Below are positions 56,411 through 64,000 of a DNA stretch of 64,000 bases, one piece after another. The DNA lies in contig JAIUPT010000038.1 in NCBI GenBank assembly GCA_022315425.1, forward strand, positions 1,550,001-1,614,000, written 5' to 3'. The translations under genes were made by a program, and so were the position numbers. Source of the stretch: Pseudevernia furfuracea. Its lineage: Eukaryota; Ascomycota; Lecanoromycetes; Lecanorales; Parmeliaceae. Under the pieces are notes generated by a model that had not been told where the DNA came from, made no database searches, and worked only from the letters and a program-made list of their open reading frames with translations. Within the stretch, counting starts at the first letter, position 1; each line of letters opens with the position of its first letter.

Positions 56411-57498
56411 AGGCTCCTGATTGTCAGCAAATGGTCAATAAGTTGGTGTTGCAAGCTTGCCTTCGTGACGGGATGGGTGGAGGATAGCAACAGTGCTACA
56501 TAGAGCACGGTAGGGGCAAACGTAGAGCTAGCATATCAGAAGGATACACTCAAAAGGATTTCCATCCTGCTCTTCTACAAATTGATCCAAGCGTGCTCGT
56601 TCGCTCAGTAAATTTTTCGGTGAGAGGAAAATTTCCTTCGACAGGTAGAGCACTCAACAGTGTAATGGGCGCCTCAGCTTGAGGCAAGATCGTAATCACA
56701 CAGTCAAACGCATGCCCGTCCTGCTCTCCTCCGAACATGATGGAACTATGCTCGTTAACGCAGTATAGTCCTAGGAGAATTGGGTTTGGCTTACTGCGAC
56801 GAAATGTCCTCCAACATGTAGAGCCCCCAAGAAAGTGGAATGGGGGGTTCGACCTCAGGCAAGCCTACACAGGAATTAGGTCATCCCAAAGCCTTTCCGT
56901 TTCCGTGGGCTACACGTCGAGCGGCTTCGGTGCAGACGTCATCGAGATCTCACCATCCTGTTGATGAATGTTTCCATCCATGGATCTCTCCCCAAGCTCG
57001 ATGTTCTGCAATCTGGGCATCCGCTCTCGCAAACAGCTCCCAAAGAAGGTTTCTAGTACCAACAAATATGGAGCATCAACTTGAAAATTTGTTGGGAGTA
57101 CGAAGACGGCTTGTGCTGGCTGTCTCGTAAGAGTACTTCATGGTTCTTGCTACTAGGTAGCAGTCGAAACTCGCTCAAGACCCGGTACTGACTAATCTAG
57201 CAGGTAAGAAGAACAGTCAATGTGACCATCTGCAAAGCTATTGAAAAATTTGAGCTTCGTGCTCTGGCTCGAAAATCCTTTATGCAATGAGAAGGCGCTA
57301 AGCGCACGGCCTGGGGGACAATTGCAGATCTTCACGAGGCGGAAGGACCGTGCGGTAGGAATACAGCTTTGATGCCTGGAATAAAACATGTAAATTAGGC
57401 CTTGTTCGGCTCCTTCCGTTGCAGTCCATGAGGCCTTGTTAAAGACCTTGGTGGCGAAGTGGCCACCCTGGAGGCCTGTCCATGCTTACGCAGATCGG
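56411..57498. other. Convergent intergenic region with an imperfect duplication
   Basis: About 1.1 kb without a supportable gene. Two related segments (about 56595-56688 and 56750-56864) share GCTCGTT..CGCAGTA, GTAGAGC.C.CAA and CTCAGGCAAG-type blocks in the same order. Confidence 0.4.
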
Positions 57499-58665
57499 TT
57501 ACAGCCGCCGATAAAGATGGAGTTGGTACCTCATGTCTTCCAAAGTGACAGGATAACGTAGCTCGTTGGACAACCTAAACCACTCTGACTCTTTGGATTC
57601 TATTTTCTCCCATTGCCGTTCTGCCGAAGCATTCTTACTAGTGCCGATTGCAGCAGACTCCAGGAGTGTGTGATCAAGAAGCCATTGCATGGGATACCGT
57701 TTTCGCGTACCGCCGTCATCTAAATTGGAAGTCTCCCCAACGTTCACGGTAGAGTAGCTGCCAGGGCTATCTACCACCAGTAGCATAGCTCCTGGCGCTA
57801 AGAGCATCGTGAGCGACAACAGCAGATTAGTGGTTGAGCTGATAGAAGTGCTGTACAGTTCGTTGAGGGTGAACATCAAAGTCACAAGGACAGCGTCGGT
57901 AAAGCCCGTTGCTAAATTCTCATTTTTCATTTCGAGGACGTCTTCCTGCATGAAGCTCAACGTGCAAGCCGCGGGGCTGATCAATTCAGCGTTCGCAACT
58001 TTAGCCGCAGGTGAAGAATATTCCGATATTGGTGGCGCTGTAGTCATACATGAGTGGAGCTCTTTCAGTACCGTTGACCAATCAGCAATGTCTATAGATT
58101 TGATGGCAAAACATAGTGGGGAGCGCTTCGAATTATCTTCCAGGTCAGAGAGATTAGCACAGGAATGGTCGATAAGCTGCAGGTATGCGCCGAGCGCTAC
58201 GATTTCCGCGCCTGCACCTCCGCCAATACAGACAACTCGTTTGGTAGAGGCGAATTGAACCTGAGAGGCGGCCTGTGGAAGATCTCCCAAATTTCGCTCG
58301 AGGTTCCCAGTCTCCAGGTGGTATTTTGACAAAATTTCCCAGAATATCTGGGTGTATGCTAGTGCTCTACTTGGGCTCCATCTCATCGCATAGGCCTCAA
58401 GGAAGGACTTTTGGCCAAAGGCATTTTCGAAGTCCCGGTTAAAAAGATGCTGCTTGATCTGCTGCACGATTGCAAGAAACCCGGAATCGAAGCGGGGTGC
58501 AAAAGTGTCCCTGAAGATATCCAGCAGGAGCTGCTGCAGGTCAATTGGCACCTTTTTTAGGGAAGGTTCCGCTGTCTTCAACGGCTTGGTGATGGCCATG
58601 GCTTTTTGTGGCTTGAAAAGCTGCTTGCGATTGGAAGATGTGTTCCGAGAGGGCATGTTGTGCAT
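57499..58665 (-). CDS. BMT6: 25S rRNA (uridine-N3) methyltransferase, BMT6-like
   Basis: Single-exon protein of 388 aa from the ATG at 58665 (385 from the next, at 58656). Fungal BMT6-type enzymes methylate a uridine in 25S rRNA using S-adenosylmethionine. After a basic leader (SSNRKQLFKPQKAMA), LQQLLLDIFRDTFAPRFDSG begins the conserved region, then KQHLFNRDFENAFG and AYAMRWSPSRALAYTQIFWE. The SAM loop is VVCIGGGAGAEIVALGAYL; further motifs are CFAIKSIDIADWSTVLKELH and DAVLVTLMFTLNELYSTSIS. The C-terminus RYPMQWLLDHTLL and EWFRLSNELRYPVTLEDMRY closes the domain. The assignment rests on the recognisable order of these blocks; the exact target nucleotide is inferred from the family. Confidence 0.82.
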   Translation of the reverse strand: MHNMPSRNTSSNRKQLFKPQKAMAITKPLKTAEPSLKKVPIDLQQLLLDIFRDTFAPRFDSGFLAIVQQIKQHLFNRDFENAFGQKSFLEAYAMRWSPSRALAYTQIFWEILSKYHLETGNLERNLGDLPQAASQVQFASTKRVVCIGGGAGAEIVALGAYLQLIDHSCANLSDLEDNSKRSPLCFAIKSIDIADWSTVLKELHSCMTTAPPISEYSSPAAKVANAELISPAACTLSFMQEDVLEMKNENLATGFTDAVLVTLMFTLNELYSTSISSTTNLLLSLTMLLAPGAMLLVVDSPGSYSTVNVGETSNLDDGGTRKRYPMQWLLDHTLLESAAIGTSKNASAERQWEKIESKESEWFRLSNELRYPVTLEDMRYQLHLYRRL

Positions 58666-60207
58666 GAGCAGACTGCGTCGACAATGGGAGCGGAGTCTGC
58701 TGGATTAAAATTGGGTCGTGGTGGGCGAAATTCGGTGATGCTCGCTCATTCCAAGTATTGGACGGAGACGAAGTCTAGACATCTAAATCGGGACTAGTTC
58801 CTTTCTGCATCCGCCTCGGCAGCTCGGCAGTCGGCTTAACTCCAGGCCGCGATCAACATCAACCCTTTCACGTCTTTCTCCACACCACCACCAACTCAAT
58901 TCTTCTCACTCGTACTCGTACCATGTTACTACTGCTGCAAATTTCACGCAAAGATACCTGTACGTACTCTTTGTTTAACTCGGATACAATATCTGCAGGG
59001 TCCCAAGATTGGTTAGACTTGGGCAGGCCGCATGGGACTCTTCTCTCCAGTATGGCAGTAACCTGTAGGAGACGGGTGATGGCTGACGAGAAGATCAGGG
59101 GAAAAGCATGGGATACCGACCTCTTTGCTGTGTTTTCTCGTTGGATCTGGGGTCTGCCCCCACTTACTGTGAATGTGCAGTTTGTCTTCTCAATGTTTTG
59201 GCTTTGATTAGCCTGTCTCAGGTTATTTTGCTGCTATGAAAAGAGCTCAACTAGCCAAAATCGTTTCCATCTTACCTTACCATGATCTGCACTATGTCTT
59301 GCATGTACATTGGTACCCGCCTCCTAAACTTTCTTTCGAAGACTTGCCTTGGCGGAATGAGCACTAAGTGTCAATGCTTCTTGTTGAGCTTTACTGCTGT
59401 TTCCCTTCACCGCAGTTGTCCACATGTGTTACATGTTATCTAGACCCTCGGGAACATCACAATAGCCCTGAGGTGGTCTTTGGAATTAGTAAAGTTCTCT
59501 GACTGGTGCTTTGGATCTCCTTTCTACAAAGTCCCAAGTCAATTAGTCGCTGGTGCCAAGCCTTTGCTAGCGGCGCGTACATGGTAGCATGTACTGGTCT
59601 TTCCTGCAGCCCGGTACATTTGCGGAGCTTTTGATCTGCTAGGCAATCCAAAATTCTCCGCGGGGTTTCTTGATTGATTGAAATGTCAAACTGTTAAAAC
59701 TGTTTGTATGCATGTCCAACGGCTAACATGTACTTCAACCCACACGGCACTGGGTAGGTAATCTTCTCACGGTCCATTTGTATCAATCATCTTTCGATCT
59801 CCAATTACAAGCTTCTCTGGATGGTAGGCTAACTTAATGTGCGTGCATGCATGCATGCATGCTGCATCCAACCTCAAATCCCTGCACTGTCAACGGGCAG
59901 CAGTGTGTCGATCTTTAATGAAAGGTTTTGATCAGGCGGTCAATAGCCCGGTCCTCATGACCTCTAGCCCTCAACGAGAGATTGTATTGAGGCTATTGCA
60001 GAGCCAAACCAGAGATCACTCAGAGCGGTTCCTTTCCACATAAAAGGAATCCAGTCCTGTCATTTCATATGATACCAGCAAACTGGAATCCTGTGTTTAC
60101 CAGTATCTAGCTGTTTAGAACAACGCCCTTGGTTGTGATTATTTGAAATCCTATCGTCAAAGTTCGGCCGAGACCCTATTTCTTGACTTCTCTGCTGATT
60201 AGTCGCA
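58666..60207. other. Divergent intergenic region
   Basis: About 1.5 kb. No supportable gene; the + frame 58923-59207 lacks domain features. A GCATGCAT palindromic tract lies at 59844-59863. Confidence 0.4.
59844..59863. repeat. (GCAT)n self-complementary tract
   Basis: Alternating GCATGCAT sequence, fully self-complementary, in non-coding DNA. Confidence 0.8.
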
Positions 60208-61751
60208 ATGGCTAAGGCCGCCTTCCGTGATGGGCTTGACTCCACAATTGTAGGCCTCAGAGCAGGCCTATCCAACGTTTTTCGCCGATGCGTGGAGCGA
60301 ATCTTATGCTCCCAAGCTCCGAGTAAACCTTCTTTTCATACAGGCTCAACCTCGTCTCCCAAGAAACGGTCACGGCCTGTTTACTTGATTGAGGAAGAGA
60401 GCCACGTGGCGAGACAGGTCCGAGAGATCTATTGTAAGCTTTATACAACTCCACTTCTATATAGCTTTGCCAACAATGAGTAGCGCCTCATCTTCGCACC
60501 CCTCCCACGCCGCCTCGTAGCCGATCTCTTGTCCGAGCCGTTCGCAGTGAGATACTTCGCCTAGAGTATACTCTGAAACTGCCTCTTCCCTTGAACAAGA
60601 CTTCTCTGGCCGGAGATACTCGGCCTGCGGCGTCTACTATCGATCTTTCCAGTTTTCTAGCCGGTCTGCCAGGCGTTGCTGCACCTACTGTCAAGAAAAC
60701 GAATCCGGAAGACCTCATTGAGAGGATGTTCCCGTCCTGGGCTACCTCTTGCGGAGCCCGCCACGTCGCCGCTTGCTTCTGGTCATGGCTTTGTGTGCTC
60801 GACGGTAAGCTGCATTTTGACACCTGTAACATATTCTAGGCTCCGACGCTTGGCTATTACTCCGCGGCCACCTGAACATTGCGTCAAATAGCCAGCGGCT
60901 GATTACATGACAGACTTGACCGAGAACAAAGACACCCGGATTGCGCTAGAGAAGATCACCTCCATTCTATCGAGATCCGCCTACGATCCCCTACCTCCGT
61001 CTCCCTTAGCCTTGAGTCTCATGGGGGCTTTCCATCATGCAGTTCAGGCGGCTACCATTGAGGATCAAAAGTCCCCTCATGCAGTGAACCCGATCCGTGA
61101 GCCATGGAAGGAAGTCTTCTGGTCCGAGGTCGCCACTGTCGCTCACGCTTTGCTGGCAGAACAGGATCTGGATGACCGAGAGTTTACTATGCAGGAGTGG
61201 CTGGACTTGCGTGTGCTTACAATTTCCGGTGACTTGCCACGTTTCTTGCTTCCACTCGCTTTCCATGCCTGTCGTCATCTTCTGCGTTTTCGTTGCAGCG
61301 TCCATTTGTATATATTCACCTCTCCTACGTTCCTTCTCGCAGTCAGTAAACGCTAATACATATATATCCTCCCACAGCACGACCTCTGCTTGTCCTGTTG
61401 CAAGCTTCTTTTGGCCTCCCGGCCTCCTCAGGGACCCTTGTCGCCGGCCCTTTGAAGAACCTGCCGCTGATCCTGGGGCTACAAAACGACATCCTGGGGT
61501 TCGACAAAGACCATCTCGGTGGCAACCCACTTTCCGCGCTGCAGTTGCTCATCCGCGATGGAACGGAGAAGAAAAAGGCGCTTCTGCGGATCGTCGGTCT
61601 CCACAACCGGTTGGTGATGGAGATGATGGTGGAGGTGGAGCTCTTCGAGGGCAGCGACGCAGAGAGAGACTACGTCGCTGCGGCGTCGAGATGGCCCAAT
61701 GCCATGGCCCAGTGGATGGTGTCTTGCGAGCGGTACAGAGTGACCGTCTGA
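60208..61751 (+). CDS. Class I terpene synthase-like protein
   Basis: Predicted 411-aa terpene cyclase of the isoprenoid-synthase fold, which would ionise farnesyl (or a similar) diphosphate. Four exons fit perfectly: 60208-60433, 60484-60804, 60914-61228, 61378-61751. Splicing at 60804/60914 builds the aspartate-rich metal-binding motif from two exons, giving VLDDLTENKDTR (DDxxE). Upstream are MFPSWATSCGARHVAACFWS and SEILRLEYTLKLPLP; later, EWLDLRVLTISARPLLVL, then LGLQNDILGFDKDHLGG, which stands where the NSE/DTE triad belongs, and the C-terminal WPNAMAQWMVSCERYRV with the Arg-Tyr pair. The triad is changed: Gly for Ser and Asp for Glu. No P450, prenyltransferase or transporter gene is adjacent. 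The product cannot be predicted. Confidence 0.82.
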
Positions 61752-62735
61752 GACAAGCGGGAAGCCGCTCACAAGACAACCAAATATTCCACGACTGTGG
61801 TGAGGTAGGGCCGAGGGTAGCTGTGGATCCGACGCCGTGCTGGGACGGGGGACTTTGTCATTGGTCTTTTCTCTTCTCCTTCTCCTTCTTCTTCTTCTTC
61901 TTTGCTCCGAGTTTTTTGCGAAGCGTGCAAAAGATACCCCGATTCAAGCGTTTTTCCAGAGCCGACCTTTTTTGACGTTGGGAAACCCGAAAATATCAGA
62001 AAAGACCTTGACAAATCCCCGCGGTCCCCAATAACCCGTTGAAGGCCAACTATTTTCTATCAAAAACTGTAGCTTAGCCATGGACCATCCATGGAACCAT
62101 GTATATGAGCGCTTCCCCAAGTTTACCCTTACGGCGACCTAGCCATCTACGGCATATAAAAAAAAAACAAAAAACGGGGACTCTATACAGGAATCCCGCG
62201 CTTTCGCGCTGCCGTCACCGCACCTCTGGACGGAGGTCAATAATGACGGCGCCGAGTAAGGTAAGAGTTGGCATAGAGTATCCCATGGTACGGCGCCGAG
62301 CGTTCCAAAGGCGAACTGCCTCGGATTCATACTACATTCACCCAAAAAATCTGCCATGCCTCTCGTTTCCGATAGTAGCTCACTTCCAACACATTGTGAG
62401 CTAACCATCATGGCGGTACATGGCAAGACGTGAATGAAGGAAAACCAGCCATGAGGGAGGAAGGGGACATGGAATACTCATAATTGTGTATCGCGTATAA
62501 AATGCATCTTCATATGTTCAAGTAGCTATCTCAGCAATTACATGGTGTTTCTTCCAGTATTTCAATGACTATCACTTCTCCGAGCACAACCCTTCCTGGC
62601 AGATGCCGACTTTTTGACGAACGGCTGGGAAACCTCCTCTCCAGCTTTCAACCACCTACATCCTCATCTGTACATCTGCGAACAGGAAATGCAATCACAA
62701 GAAACGCGGACCATGCAAAGATTCGAACCGCCCTC
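61752..62735. other. Convergent intergenic region
   Basis: About 980 bp between converging genes. It contains a CTT-rich tract (61868-61903) and an A run (62159-62174). No gene recognised. Confidence 0.4.
61868..61903. repeat. CTT/TCC pyrimidine microsatellite
   Basis: Imperfect CTT repeat in non-coding DNA; read on the other strand it gives a Glu/Lys-rich spurious frame. Confidence 0.8.
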
Positions 62736-63734
62736 TCACATCATCATCGCGACCCCCACCGCACCTCCAACCACGAGCACCATCTCCTTGCACCATCGTC
62801 TCGTCATGGCTGCCTCTGCAGTCTGCAGGCCAGGATTGCCAGAAGACGATCCTGTGGTTGTGACGCCCGCTGTGCCTGTGGGTGTCTCTGCCGCAACTCC
62901 ACCTGCGCCAACAACAGTAACTGCTGTGACGACGGATTGGCTGCCATTAGGAAGCGTACTCGTGTGCACGACGGTACTGGTCAGGGAAGATGCTGGCTTG
63001 CTGCTTGATGTGGTTGAGGCTCCGGATGAGGGTGAGATGGTGTGTACTCCGCCGCCGACGGTGGAGACGATGGTAAGGCCTACGCTATTCGTACTCGTGA
63101 CGACTTCGCCGGGTGTGAGGGAGGTTGAGGAGGTAGCAGTAGTGGAAGGCGATACGCCTGCAGAGGTTGAAGTTGATGTGGTTGAGCTTGAGCTTGAGCC
63201 AGCGACAATTGCTCCGTTGGATGAGGTGCTGGTTGATGTTGTGCTCGAAGTTGTGCTTGCGCCTGCAGGGGTTGCGCTTGGATTTGAAGTTGTGCTCGAG
63301 GATGGCTCTCCACCTTGAGGCACGGGCGTGACTACGCCGGATGTGGTTGACCCAGGTACAATGGCGGCCGGCGTTGTGGTCGTTGTGGTCCCGTTGCTTA
63401 TGTCTTGGGCGCGCTTGGCCAAGTCCTTTTTGATGTCCTCCATCACGTTTCGTTTGGCAATGTTCACAACGCTGGTTGCTAGGGATGGCTCATCTTTGTG
63501 TATGGCTTCCACTGCCGTGCGGTCGTCCTGGAACATGCCATGCTTGAACTTCTTCGGCGAGAGATCGTGCAGAGCAGCATGTAGGGATGACGCATCAACT
63601 TGATCCAGCAGCTTTTGAAGTCCTGCGAAGCCTGATTCCTCCTCTTGGTCTTGCGGTGTCTGGTGTGTGTACGCGAAGGAGGAGAAGAGGGTGAATATAA
63701 GGGATATGGATAGGATATTGCGTATGGAATGCAT
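62736..63734 (-). CDS. Ser/Thr-rich, probably GPI-anchored surface protein
   Basis: Single-exon protein of about 332 aa from the ATG at 63734, chosen over the ATG nine codons upstream because it opens the signal peptide directly (MHSIRNILSISLIFTLFSSF). The N-terminal domain (residues ~25-115) is ordered-looking and charged: ESGFAGLQKLLDQVDASSLH, LSPKKFKHGMFQDDRTAVEA and NVMEDIKKDLAKRAQDISNG. From about 120 the protein is a long Ser/Thr/Pro-rich stalk with SSSTTS repeats, expected to be O-glycosylated, with TLPNGSQSVVTAVTVVGAGG near the end. The C-terminus is a short hydrophobic tail (MVLVVGGAVGVAMMM) typical of GPI-attachment signals, though a basic patch (RRWCKE) precedes it. A cell-wall or surface role is inferred. 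The stalk's repeats give long shadow frames on the other strand. Confidence 0.8.
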   Translation of the reverse strand: MHSIRNILSISLIFTLFSSFAYTHQTPQDQEEESGFAGLQKLLDQVDASSLHAALHDLSPKKFKHGMFQDDRTAVEAIHKDEPSLATSVVNIAKRNVMEDIKKDLAKRAQDISNGTTTTTTPAAIVPGSTTSGVVTPVPQGGEPSSSTTSNPSATPAGASTTSSTTSTSTSSNGAIVAGSSSSSTTSTSTSAGVSPSTTATSSTSLTPGEVVTSTNSVGLTIVSTVGGGVHTISPSSGASTTSSSKPASSLTSTVVHTSTLPNGSQSVVTAVTVVGAGGVAAETPTGTAGVTTTGSSSGNPGLQTAEAAMTRRWCKEMVLVVGGAVGVAMMM

Positions 63735-64000
63735 GGTGAGAGGGTGGCGCTCCCGACTCAATTAATGAGGTGGAGATGTTGGGAGTATAAATGCGGTCCA
63801 AGGTCTGAATGCGCTACAGGTCAATAATCATGAACCATCAATAAGCTTCTCAACCCTGCCGCGGTCACTGTACTCAGTAGAGCTCCTACCGCGGGAGCTT
63901 GAGCAAAGGTGTAGATGCAACGAACCTCTAGGTGATACTGATGCTGATGCTGATACTGTGAGCGAGTGACTGAGGCCGGGGTGTCTTTCCTGTAGGAAGA
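63735..64000. other. Upstream region of the surface-protein gene
   Basis: Promoter side of the 62.7-63.7 kb gene, up to the window edge. It contains a TGATGCTGATGCTGATAC short repeat near 63940-63958. Confidence 0.4.

Noticed and set aside
62614..63318. 234-codon plus-strand frame rich in Val/Glu
   Set aside because: It is the shadow of the Ser/Thr-rich repeat stalk of the minus-strand surface protein.
60208..63734. Secondary-metabolite cluster around the terpene synthase
   Set aside because: Neighbours are an rRNA methyltransferase and a surface protein; no P450, oxidase, transferase or transporter gene is adjacent.
1..64000. tRNA, rRNA, CRISPR or prophage-like features
   Set aside because: I looked for T-loop GTTCGAA contexts and regular spaced repeats; the few hits (for example near 9767) lie inside protein-coding genes and have no cloverleaf context.

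Overview
This is a nuclear window from a filamentous ascomycete (Pezizomycotina). The support is many short GT..AG introns with CTGAC/CTAAC-type branch sites, Zn2Cys6 regulators, and fungal-specific families (Ppo oxygenase, FacB, WSC/DUF1996, DUF2235). The style of the genes would suit Leotiomycetes or Sordariomycetes, but I cannot fix the class or species. I see no rRNA, tRNA or CRISPR. I support 25 protein-coding genes, both strands, mostly intact; most are housekeeping or conserved fungal genes.

Layout. 1-5.7 kb: the 5' part of a psi-factor-type fatty-acid oxygenase (cut by the window edge), divergent from a DUF2235 hydrolase. 7-13.6 kb: a disordered protein, a secreted DUF1996+WSC protein and a DUF202 membrane protein. 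14.2-23 kb: transketolase, an Old-Yellow-Enzyme-type oxidoreductase, a small secreted protein and a small mitochondrial protein. 23.2-24.4 kb: a non-coding hAT-like transposon lying directly upstream of a SET-domain methyltransferase gene. 26.8-32.5 kb: FacB acetate regulator, Pho85-type kinase and a Tho1-like SAP protein. 35-39.8 kb: a 1.56-k-residue disordered protein with a degenerate methyltransferase-like C-terminus. 40.5-45.6 kb: a Zn2Cys6 factor and a 6PGDH-family dehydrogenase. 46.5-56.4 kb: HAD hydrolase, proline/serine-rich protein, prohibitin Phb1, QCR8, NHP2 and two hydrophilic proteins. 57.5-64 kb: BMT6-like rRNA methyltransferase, an orphan class I terpene synthase and a Ser/Thr-rich GPI-type surface protein.

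Most striking result. Introns in unrelated genes share sequence along their length. They lie in the DUF2235 gene (5026-5174), the oxidoreductase gene (18233-18543), the Zn2Cys6 factor (43301-43456) and the 6PGDH-like gene (44677-44778, with the inner core inverted). They behave as a dispersed family of introner-like elements of about 150 nt. In the oxidoreductase two units lie head to tail (153 + 158 nt), with the first unit's expected acceptor AG replaced by GG, so the pair now looks like one 311-nt intron. One unit has near-perfect terminal inverted repeats that overlap the splice sites. A possible relic lies outside any gene near 20.15-20.26 kb.

The genes do not form one pathway. FacB, transketolase and Pho85 are central-metabolism or nutrient-response functions. 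Phb1 and QCR8, both inner mitochondrial membrane proteins, are divergently transcribed from a 258-bp gap.
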